This document shows, piece after piece, positions 1-9,578 of a stretch of DNA of 64,000 bases. Numbering within the stretch: the first letter of the stretch is position 1; each line of letters starts with the position of its first letter. The notes under the pieces were generated by a model. The model saw only the letters and a program-made list of their open reading frames with translations, was not told where the DNA came from and did not search any database. Source of the DNA: Flavobacterium gyeonganense (GTDB lineage: Bacteria; Bacteroidota; Bacteroidia; Flavobacteriales; Flavobacteriaceae); NCBI RefSeq assembly GCF_029625295.1, contig NZ_CP121112.1:1426001-1490000 (forward strand), given 5' to 3'. A program made the translations under genes and the position numbers.

Positions 1-78
1 TAGCAATTGGATGTTTTAAGACTTGCACTTGTAAATTAAAAAAGAAATCAAAGTGCATATTTCTCATAAAACCTTTCA

Positions 79-86
79 TATATTTG
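79..86 (+). promoter_or_regulatory. Possible -7 promoter element of the dehydrogenase gene
   Basis: TATATTTG fits the Bacteroidota -7 consensus TAnnTTTG and lies 26 bases before the ATG at 112. I do not see a good TTTG at the -33 position, so this is a partial match only. Confidence 0.4.
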
Positions 87-111
87 CTCAAAATAAATAT
101 ATCGCAACAAT

Positions 112-1338
112 ATGAAAGATTTATTGCAACAATTCGAAAATAAAGAACCTGAAATTGTTTTCAACTGGAAAGATTCCGAAACGGAAGCCGAAGGCTGGAC
201 TGTCATTAATTCACTTCGCGGTGGAGCTGCCGGAGGCGGAACCAGAATGAGAAAAGGCCTTGACATGAACGAGGTTTTATCATTGGCAAAAACAATGGAA
301 GTAAAATTCTCCGTCTCAGGTCCTGCAATTGGAGGCGCTAAATCCGGAATTAATTTTGATCCGAACGATCCGCGTAAAAAAGGCGTATTACAACGTTGGT
401 ACAAAGCCGTTTCGCCTTTATTAAAAAGCTATTACGGAACCGGAGGCGATTTGAATGTTGATGAAATACATGAAGTAATACCGATGACCGAAGAATGTGG
501 CGTGTGGCATCCGCAGGAAGGCGTTTTTAACGGACATTTTAAACCAACAGAAGCTGACAAAATCAACCGCATTGGTCAATTGCGTCAGGGCGTTATAAAA
601 GTAATTGAAAATCCTAAGTTCTCTCCTGATGTAACCAGAAAATATACTGTCGCTGATATGATTACCGGCTTTGGTGTTGCTGAGGCTGTTCGCCATTTTT
701 ATGCAACTTACGGCGGCGATATCAAAGGTAAAAAAGCAATTGTACAGGGATTTGGGAATGTAGGTTCGGCTGCTGCTTTTTATCTGGCAGAAATGGGCGC
801 GAAAGTTATTGGCATTATTGACCGCGATGGAGGCTTAATCAAAGAAGAGGGTTTTACTTTTGAAGAAATAAGAACTTTGTTTTTAAATAAGGACGGAAAC
901 AAATTAGTAGCCGATAATATGATTCCGTTTGATGAAATCAACTCAAAAATCTGGACGATTGGCGCAGAAATCTTTACCCCTTGTGCAGCTTCAAGATTGG
1001 TTACTCAGGCTCAAATTGACAGTTTAATTGTAAACGGTTTAGAAGTAATTTCGTGCGGAGCTAATGTTCCTTTTGCGGATAAAGAAATTTTCTTCGGATC
1101 GATCATGGAAGAAGTGGATCATAAAGTAAGTCTAATTCCAGATTTTATTTCGAATTGCGGAATGGCGAGGGTTTTTGCTTATTTTATGGAGAAAAAAGTT
1201 CAGATGACAGATGAGGCTATTTTTAACGACACATCGGAAATTATAAAAAATGCGATTGTAAAAGCGCATGCTTTGAATCCGTCAAAAACCAATATAAGTG
1301 CAACTGCCTTTGAAATTGCATTGAAACAATTAGTGTAA
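112..1338 (+). CDS. Glu/Leu/Phe/Val dehydrogenase family protein
   Basis: A 408-residue NAD(P)-dependent amino acid dehydrogenase of the Glu/Leu/Phe/Val superfamily, expected to deaminate an amino acid oxidatively to its 2-oxo acid in the cytoplasm. The substrate-side glycine-rich segment GGAAGGGTRMR is at residues 37-47, the catalytic lysine motif GGAKSG has K77, and the Rossmann dinucleotide motif GFGNVG begins at residue 213. Length is normal for the family. Which amino acid is used (leucine, valine, glutamate) cannot be decided from the motifs. It stands alone, with a possible TATATTTG element upstream and a strong intrinsic terminator directly downstream. Confidence 0.9.
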   Translation: MKDLLQQFENKEPEIVFNWKDSETEAEGWTVINSLRGGAAGGGTRMRKGLDMNEVLSLAKTMEVKFSVSGPAIGGAKSGINFDPNDPRKKGVLQRWYKAVSPLLKSYYGTGGDLNVDEIHEVIPMTEECGVWHPQEGVFNGHFKPTEADKINRIGQLRQGVIKVIENPKFSPDVTRKYTVADMITGFGVAEAVRHFYATYGGDIKGKKAIVQGFGNVGSAAAFYLAEMGAKVIGIIDRDGGLIKEEGFTFEEIRTLFLNKDGNKLVADNMIPFDEINSKIWTIGAEIFTPCAASRLVTQAQIDSLIVNGLEVISCGANVPFADKEIFFGSIMEEVDHKVSLIPDFISNCGMARVFAYFMEKKVQMTDEAIFNDTSEIIKNAIVKAHALNPSKTNISATAFEIALKQLV

Positions 1339-1361
1339 TTTTTTATACACTTATATTAAAT

Positions 1362-1392
1362 AACGAGCTAAAACTTTAGCTCGTTATTTTTT
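1362..1392 (+). terminator. Intrinsic terminator of the dehydrogenase gene
   Basis: An 11-bp perfect stem, AACGAGCTAAA paired with TTTAGCTCGTT across a 2-base loop, is followed by a T-rich tract. It sits 24 bases after the stop codon. Confidence 0.85.
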
Positions 1393-1395
1393 AGA

Positions 1396-1476
1396 TTTAA
1401 CCGCAAAGCTCGCAAAGGGTTTACGCAAAGGGCGCAAAGTTCCTTGCATAAGACTCTTGCGAGCCTTGCGGTTAAA
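1396..1476. repeat. Palindromic repeat of CGCAAAG words (family E)
   Basis: The left arm TTTAACCGCAAAGCTCGCAA and the right arm ending in TTGCGAGCCTTGCGGTTAAA are nearly perfect inverse complements, and the interior holds more CGCAAAG words at roughly 10-base spacing. It fills the space between the dehydrogenase terminator and the next gene. An apparent early TTG start of the next ORF lies inside it, which argues against that start. Confidence 0.75.
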
Positions 1477-1555
1477 TTCTCTCTTTGCTTCTAAACAATT
1501 TTTAGTACTTTTAGACGTTTTTACTAAAATATACATTACAAAATTCAGAATCAAA

Positions 1556-2458
1556 ATGACTTCTACGGATTCTTCAGATAAAAAGAAATCACTATTAATC
1601 TCTACTGCAATTTATGGTTTGCTGTTATTGCTGTTGTTTTTTATACGTTTCTGGCCTCCTTATAATCCTGAAAATAATGCAGCACTAGCCGAAGGCGGTG
1701 GTGGCGGTGGTGTTACACTGAATTTTGGTGACAGTGATTTGGGTTCTGGTGCTAACTATAAAAGTGAAGTTCTGGATGTAAAAAACAATGTAAAACAAGC
1801 ACCTGCAAAAGCCACTCCTGAAGAAGAAGCTATCATTACTCAGGAAAACACAACCGCAGATAACGATGTTGTTATTCCAACAAAAGAAAAGCCCAAAAAA
1901 CCTGTTCCGGTAGAAAAACCGGTTACAAAACCTGTTCCTGAAAAACCTAAAGTTTCGAATTCTACCAATGATGCTCTATCCAGCATTTTAAAAGGTTCAA
2001 ATAAAGGAGGGGACGGCGATGATAAAGTGGCAGGAAACAAAGGAAAAGCAAACGGCAGCCTAAGTTCTGGCGGATATTATGGCTCAGGAGGTTCCGGTGG
2101 AGGAACAGGCGGCGGTAATGGAACCGGAAACGGCATTGGTACAGGAAGCGGTTACGGTGCAGGAAGTGGTGGAGGTTCTGGCGGAGGATCGGGATATTCC
2201 TTAGGAAACCGAAAAGCATTATCAAAACCGGCACCAAAATACACCTGTGATGAAGCAGGAAAAGTAGTCGTTGAAGTTACAGTAGATCAAAGCGGAAGAA
2301 CAATAAGCGCTACACCTGGAATAAAAGGAACAACCAACTTAGCTAGATGTTTATTAGATCAGGCAAAAATTGCTGCAATGAACACTAAATGGGATGCTGA
2401 CAGCAATGCTCCTGCGAAACAAGTGGGTAAGATTATTTATAATTTTAGTTTGAATTAA
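1556..2458 (+). CDS. tonB: Energy transducer TonB-family protein
   Basis: A periplasm-spanning TonB-type protein that should pass proton-motive energy from an ExbB/ExbD motor to outer-membrane receptors. From the ATG at 1556 it has about 300 residues: a short cytoplasmic start, one N-terminal membrane anchor (LLISTAIYGLLLLLLFF), a linker rich in Pro/Lys and then Gly/Ser (long GSGGG runs around 2070-2190), and a C-terminal TonB domain with the VVEVTVDQSGR strand pattern. The open frame extends upstream to a TTG at 1457, but that part lies in a palindromic repeat and precedes the membrane anchor oddly, so 1556 is preferred. It converges with exbD/exbB; the three may form one complex although they are not one transcript. 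Confidence 0.85.
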   Translation: MTSTDSSDKKKSLLISTAIYGLLLLLLFFIRFWPPYNPENNAALAEGGGGGGVTLNFGDSDLGSGANYKSEVLDVKNNVKQAPAKATPEEEAIITQENTTADNDVVIPTKEKPKKPVPVEKPVTKPVPEKPKVSNSTNDALSSILKGSNKGGDGDDKVAGNKGKANGSLSSGGYYGSGGSGGGTGGGNGTGNGIGTGSGYGAGSGGGSGGGSGYSLGNRKALSKPAPKYTCDEAGKVVVEVTVDQSGRTISATPGIKGTTNLARCLLDQAKIAAMNTKWDADSNAPAKQVGKIIYNFSLN

Positions 2459-2500
2459 AAACACGGATTTCACTGATTAGCACGAATAATTAATTACATA

Positions 2501-2537
2501 AAAAGGCTTTCTAATTATTTCAGAAGGCCTTTTTTTA
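2501..2537 (+). terminator. Intrinsic terminator after tonB
   Basis: An AAAAGGCTTTCT...AGAAGGCCTTTTTTT hairpin with one wobble or mismatch is followed by a T run. It lies about 45 bases after the tonB stop. Confidence 0.7.
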
Positions 2538-2548
2538 TTACAGGTTTT

Positions 2549-2650
2549 GTCATTTCGACCGAAGGGAGAAATCACACCAGAAACTCGACAAAGATTGGTG
2601 ATTTACTTTGCGGAATCCCGCGTGTGATTCCTCCCTTCGGTCGAAATGAC
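2549..2650. repeat. About 100-bp hairpin repeat, family A copy 1
   Basis: The arms start GTCATTTCGACCGAAGGGAG and end CTCCCTTCGGTCGAAATGAC, so the unit is a near-perfect inverted repeat with a central part containing ACTCGACAAAGATTGG. Related units lie at 29414-29513 and 60001-60097. The size, GTCAT/ATGAC ends and intergenic position suggest a REPIN- or MITE-like element. Confidence 0.85.
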
Positions 2651-2699
2651 AGTACTTTGTAAAAATATAAACATTATTGTTCTTTAATACCTGTCATTC

Positions 2700-2862
2700 G
2701 CGTGAGGGATTACTTCACTTAATCTTTATTTTCATCGGAGTTCAGTGAACTTCGTTTGCAGCAAGCTACCGAAGTAGCGCGAATAGCCCGACCGGAATAA
2801 AAAAATGGGCATATCAACATCCTGCTGATTGGCCCATTTTTTTATTGTGGTCACGCCCAAAT
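2700..2862 (+). repeat. Structured repeat, family D copy 1 (GCGTGA...TCACGC)
   Basis: The unit begins GCGTGAGGGAT and ends GGTCACGCCC. The outer ends GCGTGA and TCACGC are complementary. Internally it carries GCTACCGAAGTAGC and the conserved string TAGCCCGACC, and a long hairpin (ATGGGC...GCCCAT, 2808-2844) with T runs on both sides that could terminate exbD from the right or tonB from the left. It ends 7 bases from the exbD stop. Confidence 0.75.
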
Positions 2863-2869
2863 AATTTTC

Positions 2870-3265
2870 TTACTTCGGACTCGTCGCAATTACAAATTTC
2901 AGATTATTCTTTACTCCTATCTGCAGTACATCAACTAAATCCTGAACCTGAAGATTAAACGGAATACGAACCACGACGGTTTGCTCTTTATCGTCTCCAA
3001 TTTTTGACATCAGGCTTGTTTCTAATTCTTCAAATTCGACTGGCTGTTTGTCGATGTAGAACTTTTTATCTTCGGTAACCGATAAACTGATTAATTGCTT
3101 ATTCGTTTTTTCGTTTGATTTGGCTTTTGGCAATGTCATTTTGATAACATTCGGATTTGCAAGCGTTGATATAATCAGGAAAAACAACAGCAGGAAAAAC
3201 ATAATATCACTTAACGACGATGTCGCCACTTCAGCATGAAATCTTCTTTTTCTCTTGATTGACAT
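2870..3265 (-). CDS. exbD: ExbD/TolR biopolymer transport protein
   Basis: A 131-residue inner-membrane protein, one of the two subunits of the proton-driven ExbB-ExbD motor that energises TonB. It has a positively charged N-terminus (MSIKRKRRF) and a single membrane helix around residues 19-37 preceded by SSLSDIMFF, where the conserved Asp of ExbD helices sits (D20); a periplasmic domain follows. It lies 3 bases after exbB in the same direction, so the two are co-transcribed. The neighbouring tonB gene supports assignment to the TonB system rather than Tol. Confidence 0.9.
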   Translation of the reverse strand: MSIKRKRRFHAEVATSSLSDIMFFLLLFFLIISTLANPNVIKMTLPKAKSNEKTNKQLISLSVTEDKKFYIDKQPVEFEELETSLMSKIGDDKEQTVVVRIPFNLQVQDLVDVLQIGVKNNLKFVIATSPK

Positions 3266-3268
3266 GGC

Positions 3269-3964
3269 TTATGCTCTTTGAATTATATTGACAAATTCTA
3301 ATATTTGTTTCTGGATTTTCAGGGCAAAATCGTCAATTTTACCATTCAGGATATGGTAACCACTATAGGCAATAATTCCCACAATCAGCCCTGCCCCACT
3401 ACTGATCATTTTTTCGTATAATCCACCGGAAATGTTTCCGATACTAATATTCTCTGTTACTGAAATGCTGTAGAAAATCTTGATTACTCCGGAAATGGTT
3501 CCAACGAATCCAAGTGTTGGCGCGATACCAGCAATAAGACCAAGATGTCCTAAACGGCTTTCCATTTCACCAATTTCAATGTCAGCAGCACGGTCCATAT
3601 TCGATTCGATTTCAGCAATTGGACGCCCGATAACCAAAACGCCTTCTTTTAAAATATTTCCGGAAGCCGTATTGCTTCTTTCTACAATAGATCGGGCCAG
3701 TTCAATATTTCCGGCATGCAGTTTATCTCCCACATCCTGCATTAGACGATTGTCTATTTTTGATGCTTTTGCAATATATAAATAACGTTCAATGATAACG
3801 TAAATGGTATAAAACAATAAAATTGCAATTGGGATAAGGAACACACCCCCTTTTAAAATAAATCCTAAAACTGAAATTTCGGTATTGGGTGCAACTTGTT
3901 CGATAACTACGTTAGATGCGGCGTTTGCAATAGTATCTGTCTGTAATTGAATGAAGCTAAACAT
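3269..3964 (-). CDS. exbB: ExbB/TolQ/MotA-family proton channel protein
   Basis: A 231-residue inner-membrane channel subunit of the ExbB-ExbD motor. It has a first membrane helix around residues 33-55 (FILKGGVFLIPIAILLFYTI), then a cytoplasmic loop, then two further helices, the first with the typical GLIAGIAPTLGFVGTISGVI signature near residues 140-160 and the second with SGAGLIVGIIAYSGYHIL. Length and topology are normal. It is the first gene of the exbB-exbD pair and is divergent from folC with a 128-base gap that must hold both promoters. Confidence 0.9.
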   Translation of the reverse strand: MFSFIQLQTDTIANAASNVVIEQVAPNTEISVLGFILKGGVFLIPIAILLFYTIYVIIERYLYIAKASKIDNRLMQDVGDKLHAGNIELARSIVERSNTASGNILKEGVLVIGRPIAEIESNMDRAADIEIGEMESRLGHLGLIAGIAPTLGFVGTISGVIKIFYSISVTENISIGNISGGLYEKMISSGAGLIVGIIAYSGYHILNGKIDDFALKIQKQILEFVNIIQRA

Positions 3965-4092
3965 ATATTAATCCTGGTTTATAATAATTAATTCTAAAAA
4001 ATATTTGAAATTTGCAATAAAGATAATTTTCACTCTATTATTAAACTAATAAAATCGAAAATTATTTCAATTAACCGCTATTTTATTCGAAA

Positions 4093-5319
4093 ATGAACTA
4101 TCAGGAAACTACGAATTGGATGTTTAATCAATTGCCCATGTATCAGCTTCAGGGTGCTTCAGCGTACAAAGAAGACTTAACCAACATCAGACTGCTGGCG
4201 GCACACTTGGGCAATCCGCAGAACAGGTTAAAATGCATTCATGTTGCAGGAACCAATGGTAAAGGCTCTACTTCGCACATGCTGTCTTCGGTTTTGCAGG
4301 AAGCAGGATACAAAGTTGGATTGTACACTTCGCCACATTTGAAAGATTTCAGGGAAAGGATTAAAATAAACGGCAAGGAAATCTCAGAAGATTTTGTTAT
4401 TGAATTCATTGCTAAACATAAAGATTTCTTTGAAGCAAACGATATGAGTTTTTTCGAAATGACGGTTGGACTGGCTTTTGATTATTTCGATTCTGAAAAA
4501 GTTGACATTGCCATTATAGAAGTTGGTTTAGGCGGAAGACTGGATGCTACAAATATCATTAGGCCTCTGGTTTCGGTAATTACCAATATTGGTTTAGATC
4601 ATACCCAGTTTTTAGGAAACACACTGGAGGCTATTGCTGGAGAAAAAGCCGGAATTATCAAACCTAATATTCCGGTCGTTATTGGCGAATATACAGATGA
4701 AACCAAGCCGGTGTTTGTGGCTAAAGCCGAAGAAAACAAGGCTCCTATTTCTTTTGCGTCTGATTTGATTGATCAGATTTATTTATCTGACTTAATTGGT
4801 GATTATCAGTTTCACAATAAAAAAACGGTCCAGCAGACGATTGCAATTTTAAATAACCAAACTGATTTTAAAATTTCAACTGGCCAATTAAAAGAAGGTT
4901 TATTGCATGTTGTAAAAAATACAGGTCTGCAGGGAAGATGGCAGCAACTGGGTGAAAATCCAAAAATCATCTGTGACACGGCGCATAACAAGCATGGCCT
5001 GACTGTTGTAATGAAGCAGCTTCAAAATGAAAAGTACGAGAAACTGCATATTGTTTTGGGTGTTGTGAATGATAAAGACTTGGATGCTATTCTGCCCTTA
5101 TTCCCAAAGGAGGCAAAGTATTATTTCTGCAGCCCGAATTCGTCAAGAGGTTTACCTGCTGAAACCTTAAAAAATGCAGCTGAAAAATTTGGTTTAGAGG
5201 GCGAAAAATACGATTCGGTTGAGATCGCTTTCGCTGAAGCAAAGAAAAATGCTGCTGAAAATGATTTTATCTACGCTGGCGGAAGCACTTTTGTAGTGGC
5301 CGAACTGCCTTTGAGTTAA
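4093..5319 (+). CDS. folC: Bifunctional folylpolyglutamate synthase/dihydrofolate synthase
   Basis: A 408-residue Mur-ligase-fold enzyme that adds glutamate to dihydropteroate and to reduced folates in the cytoplasm using ATP. The P-loop HVAGTNGKGSTSHMLS is near residue 48, followed by the family motif GLYTSPHLKDFRERI. The segments EVGLGGRLDATN and GLDHTQFLG are the usual central motifs, and the C-terminal ligase domain has CDTAHNKHG. Length is standard. It stands alone on the plus strand between exbB and tRNA-Val. Confidence 0.95.
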   Translation: MNYQETTNWMFNQLPMYQLQGASAYKEDLTNIRLLAAHLGNPQNRLKCIHVAGTNGKGSTSHMLSSVLQEAGYKVGLYTSPHLKDFRERIKINGKEISEDFVIEFIAKHKDFFEANDMSFFEMTVGLAFDYFDSEKVDIAIIEVGLGGRLDATNIIRPLVSVITNIGLDHTQFLGNTLEAIAGEKAGIIKPNIPVVIGEYTDETKPVFVAKAEENKAPISFASDLIDQIYLSDLIGDYQFHNKKTVQQTIAILNNQTDFKISTGQLKEGLLHVVKNTGLQGRWQQLGENPKIICDTAHNKHGLTVVMKQLQNEKYEKLHIVLGVVNDKDLDAILPLFPKEAKYYFCSPNSSRGLPAETLKNAAEKFGLEGEKYDSVEIAFAEAKKNAAENDFIYAGGSTFVVAELPLS

Positions 5320-5429
5320 AAACTGTTCTTTTCTGTCTAATAAGTTCCAGAAAACACTTTTAATAACAAATTCATAAACAAGGAGATAAAATTTATTTTT
5401 AAAAAAGTTATATTTTTTACTTGATTTTG

Positions 5430-5460
5430 TTTGCAGAACTCAAAAAGTACCGTATATTTG
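5430..5460 (+). promoter_or_regulatory. Bacteroidota promoter of tRNA-Val
   Basis: TTTG at 5430-5433, exactly 19 bases of spacer, then TATATTTG at 5453-5460: a full match to TTTG-N19-TAnnTTTG. The tRNA begins 39 bases downstream. Confidence 0.85.
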
Positions 5461-5498
5461 CACTCGCAATCACGAAATGATAGCAACCTAGTAAAACA

Positions 5499-5576
5499 GG
5501 GCGATTAGCTCAGCTGGTTCAGAGCACCTCGTTTACACCGAGGGGGTCGGGGGTTCGAACCCCTCATCGCCCACCA
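5499..5576 (+). tRNA. tRNA-Val (anticodon TAC)
   Basis: The acceptor stem GGGCGAT pairs with ATCGCCC, followed by discriminator A and an encoded CCA. The D arm contains AGCTCAGCTGGTTCAGAGC. The anticodon stem CCTCG/CGAGG (5527-5531 and 5539-5543) encloses the loop TTTACAC, so the anticodon is TAC at 5534-5536, reading GUA valine codons. The T arm GGGGGTTCGAACCCCT is intact. A perfect promoter lies upstream and an intrinsic terminator follows directly. Confidence 0.97.
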
Positions 5577-5580
5577 AGAA

Positions 5581-5608
5581 ACTCCTTAAGAAATTAAGGA
5601 GTTTTTTT
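5581..5608 (+). terminator. Intrinsic terminator of tRNA-Val
   Basis: ACTCCTTA pairs with TAAGGAGT across a short loop and is followed by seven T. It starts 4 bases after the encoded CCA. Confidence 0.9.
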
Positions 5609-5668
5609 ATTTTCATCTGTTTCGATCAGTTTGATAATGGTCGAAATGCAGATATTTTGTTGGTAAAC

Positions 5669-6583
5669 TTACTTAAACAAATCTACCAACTTGGCTAAAT
5701 CCAAATTTAAACCTATATAAACCGAGTAAAAAGGCGTAAATCTGGGAAACATTCCTCTTATATCAGTTCCAAGAATAAGTTCTGAAGGTGTCGTTTGTGT
5801 AGTACCTGTTGCGGGAGCTGAATTTTGTACTAAAGTATATCGAAAATAACTTCTAACAAGGTAAAAGGAATTCCAATCTTTTATTTCACTGAGGTAGTAA
5901 TTATTTGCATTGCCATTTGTGTTTACAGACGATGCTTGTGGAAAATTCGTAGTATAACCTACTGTCGGTTGAAAAAATAAGCGAGATTTATCGGTACATT
6001 TGAGATCGAAGGTCATACCTAAACCAAAATACCCGTTAATACTTTTGCTTTTTCTTTCAATATTGTCTCCTTGTGTAGACAATATTCTTTGAGGTATTGA
6101 ATCTAATGATGTTATTGTCAAAGTATCTCTTTGTATTGTATTAATTGCAGTGCTGGCTTCTAAATTAGAAATTAGTAATTCGGCATGGGCATGGGCAAAT
6201 ATCTTGTTGCAATTTTTAGCTGGAGTTAGTGCATACATTGATTGTATATAAATACTATAGGATGATATTTTAGTTTTATTTTTATACTCGTTGTATTTAG
6301 ATTCATATTTGCTTCCGATTTTAAGCGGATCAAGCGGTTTTAATTTTACGTAATCTTCTCTATAAAGCATTATGCTGTCAGATGTTGAATAGTTTATTTT
6401 CATAATTCCGGCATTATACCCCCAAGCTGAAGAGTCAATAGGAGGAGAATAAATATTAAAATGACCTGTATAACCTGTTTTATTTGTTGTAAAATCAAAA
6501 TCGATGGCATTTAAATACATGAAATTTTGAGTGTAAACAGTCTGAAGAAATAGTAACGATGTAAATATTAAAAAATTTTTCAT
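5669..6583 (-). CDS. Secreted protein of unknown function, outer-membrane-barrel-like
   Basis: A 304-residue protein with a signal peptide (MKNFLIFTSLLFLQTVYTQ) and no named family that I recognise. The body has alternating hydrophobic and polar strands, for example GYFGLGMTFDLKC, RLFFQPTVGYTTNF and SFYLVRSYFRYTL, and ends FTPFYSVYIGLNLDLAKLVDLFK. This fits an outer-membrane beta-barrel or a barrel-like envelope protein. It stands alone, with the next minus-strand gene ending 380 bases upstream. Confidence 0.6.
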   Translation of the reverse strand: MKNFLIFTSLLFLQTVYTQNFMYLNAIDFDFTTNKTGYTGHFNIYSPPIDSSAWGYNAGIMKINYSTSDSIMLYREDYVKLKPLDPLKIGSKYESKYNEYKNKTKISSYSIYIQSMYALTPAKNCNKIFAHAHAELLISNLEASTAINTIQRDTLTITSLDSIPQRILSTQGDNIERKSKSINGYFGLGMTFDLKCTDKSRLFFQPTVGYTTNFPQASSVNTNGNANNYYLSEIKDWNSFYLVRSYFRYTLVQNSAPATGTTQTTPSELILGTDIRGMFPRFTPFYSVYIGLNLDLAKLVDLFK

Positions 6584-6962
6584 AATAATTGGATTAATTG
6601 GTTAAGGAATTAAAGGCAGGATTCAATTAGAAATAGTTATAAATAGATAGTAATTTTGGTATAAACAGTTGATTTAACAAGTTGTTTGTTGTGGGTGAAT
6701 CGTTAGGTTTTGAAATTGATCTGGCTTTGCTACTATCTGTATTACATTGTTTTTTTTTATTTGAAGTCTTTATTTAGAATAAAAAATCAAATAATTTGCC
6801 GTTAAGATGTTTGTAAAACGTTGAGATTTGTTTGATTTAATTTTTCATTGAAAACCGTAATTACTGTCTCTTTTTAGCCTACTATTTGTAAATCTTAAGA
6901 TTATGTAGTGCAATCAATCAAAATGAATTATGAAAGAAGAAACTACATCTTTTGAAAAAAAA
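6584..6962. other. Intergenic stretch without a recognisable gene
   Basis: About 380 AT-rich bases between two minus-strand genes; it must contain the promoter of the gene ending at 5669. I see no RNA gene, terminator or repeat family here. A short plus-strand open frame starting at 6930 runs antisense into the next gene and has no coding character. Confidence 0.5.
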
Positions 6963-9358
6963 TTAATCCATAACTTTTTTCTTCAAATTGCCTACAGAAT
7001 CAATAATAATGATTTCCTCACCTTTAAATATTTGGTCTTCAAAGGACTTTCTTTTTTCTATTTTTTTCCCTTCGGAATCAATGAGATATATAAAATCTTC
7101 ATCTTTATTCGATTTCTTTTTGACTTCTTTATTTTCATCGTAAAGGGGTAATAAAGATGTTACTGTAGCTTTTTCAGATACTGAATCGGACTTTATAAGG
7201 CTATATCCTTCAAATTCAGAAATTTGCTTCGGGCTAATGGTGTCTGTAGGTATAGCTACAAATTTGCTGAGGCTTACATTTTCATCTGTTCTAATTATAG
7301 AAGGATTGGCTAAGAATAGTTCTGGTTTTTTATGTAAAAACTGAAACGTATAATTTCCTTTTAGTTGGGCAATAACATCTATTGTAGTGTCATTTACATA
7401 AGGGCCTAAAAATGTTGTCAGTGCTAAATTTCCGGATAGTAATCCATAGTCAGTTGCATATGACATGTTTTCAATTTTTTGGCTCGTTTCTTTATAAATA
7501 GGTTCAATATCAAATAGGGCATGTTGTTCGATATAATTTTCTGTTTTTTGATCTAAGAACTCTTTGTAAATGGTATTGATAAGTTTACTTCTTGTATCTA
7601 CACTAAAATCAATGTTTTTAAGGGAAAATTGTTTGATTGAATTGTCATAAGACAGGTCTCCTGTTAAGTAGGCTGAAAAAACGTTGCAGTTACACAACAG
7701 CCTTTTTCTGGTAATGTCTAGGGCAATCACAATTTTGTTATTTTGAGTTCGATAAATTGCTGCATTTTCGACCAAAAGTGATTTTAAAATTTTATTACCA
7801 CTATTTTTTAAATTATTATTTATGGCCTCAGAAAGCAAAACTTCTAATTTCTGTATTGGTGCTGAAAGTTTGAGGTTGATGTTTGTTTCGGCAGGATGTG
7901 GTTCTGCTACCCTAAATGCCACTTCGCCGGGAGGTAAATCAGGAATAACTTCAGAATAGCAGATGTTTGGTTCAAATTTTAAACCCACATTAATACAAAG
8001 GTTTTCTTCGGAGCCATACGGATTGGAACAGGATATTTCGAGTGGTTTTAAATTTAGCCAAATATTAGGAGATACTTCTTTGGAACCAGACATCGCCTGG
8101 GTTACATACGCTATTTGTTCTGCAAAATTTAAGGTGTTAGCGTTTTGTTCAAGCATTTTATCCAGCGCATTTTGCAGGGATTTTTTTCCAACTTCCTCAA
8201 CTAATTTCTCAGTAATGTTTGCTAAAGCTAAATCTGTAAACAAGTATTTGGAAAAATTTTTCCCTCCAATTTCAGGAAGCTTGTCCATTGGAGTTTTGAT
8301 GTTGAATGTTGTTATTCCGGAAGATAAATCAATTTTTTTATCATTGGTGATGGTAACATCTCCTTCTAAAACTACCTCGCAATGTACATCTAAGTTTAAT
8401 AAACTTTTGATTTTTACTTCGGGCGTTAATGGTATTATTTTACTCTCAACATCTAATTTGATTTCTGTATGAGTGTAGCCTGTTATTTTGTATTTATTGC
8501 CAGTAAATGATATTTGGATATCATCCAAATAAGTTGGATAATGAATAGCTACTTCAGGTTTGTAAACCTTATTTACGATCTCCATGACAGCAACAGTCTG
8601 CAGTTGATAAACAGCTACTACGGGCTCGACATACACTTTTGTAGTTGTCCATACTTCCTTTAAAACATTTTTCCAGCATTTTCCCCATTTCCATGGTGTT
8701 AACCAACAGCCAAATGCTTCCCTGACAGTTGTATAAGTTTTTGTTGCTACATCTTTCCAATAGCCTGGTTCATAAGGCTTAACCAATACACTAACAATCC
8801 TGTTAAATGTAATGTCTTCTGTAGCGAGTATTGTAGCGACAACTTTTACTGGTTTGTCATCGTTTACAATAGGATTATGTATGTTTTTTTTACTGCCAGT
8901 AAAAAATCGGATTTGGAAACACAGGCTTCTACACCCAAATAGGAAGATTCCGGAGTTACAGTAGTGGTTGGATCTGGAATCTTTAAGGGTTGTGGGATTT
9001 TAATTGAGCAACAGGACCCAAAAAAGGATGCGGTACTCAAAATAAATAGGATCGCCTTTATTTTAAGTAATTGAAATTGAGAATTTTTAATGGCTGGATT
9101 GTTTTCAAGATATTCTGTAACCTCTCTTTCTAATCTTTTGCAAGAAATTAAAATTGGTTTTCTCAGTACTTTTACAACAATATTATCATTATCAATAGTA
9201 TACTCAACTTCAAAAGTACCCATAGAGGTATTTACTTCAAAATGTCCCTGGATAGTGTTGCCATCAAAAGTTCCTTCCTGATTTAGAACAGCTTCTCTGA
9301 GCTTTCGTACTGCCTCATCTTTTGGATGCGGATAATTTATAGTAAATTTACACGCCAT
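6963..9358 (-). CDS. DUF4403-like lipoprotein, frameshifted, fused to a small N-terminal domain
   Basis: Two open frames read as one protein. The first (9358-8864) encodes a soluble start (MACKFTINYPHPKDE) of about 90 residues with KPILISCKRLEREV, then a lipoprotein-signal-like segment (ILFILSTASFFGSCCS) and a domain start (ESSYLGVEACVSKSDFLLAV). The second frame (to 6963) continues without a stop from just upstream of 8884 as NPIVNDDKPVKVVATIL and runs for over 600 residues, resembling the DUF4403 envelope family. The frames meet at an 8-base T run (8884-8891; A8 in the coding strand); one extra base restores a single frame. No start codon separates the small domain from the signal segment, so the lipoprotein part has no start of its own. 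Function is unknown. Confidence 0.6.
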
Positions 9359-9578
9359 GATTTTTGTTTTTATATTGATGCCTACTCTATAAAATCCCTT
9401 TTCGGCAGCCTGGTTGCATTATTGATAATATGCATTCCAAAACTACTTCAGTGTGTAATTTAATTACTTGGGTAAACACCTATGATATGTATAGTTTTTT
9501 GTCTAATTATTTGAAGTTCAAATAGCTGTTGGGGTTGTTAATGAAAAATCGCTATTTTAGCTAGTAAATTGAATAATA

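Noticed and set aside
1457..1555. Upstream TTG start of the TonB-family frame
   Set aside because: The extension lies inside a palindromic repeat and adds residues before the membrane anchor; the ATG at 1556 is the natural start.
6930..7151. Plus-strand frame overlapping the DUF4403-like gene end
   Set aside because: It is antisense to a real coding region, Phe/Ile-rich and has no family resemblance.
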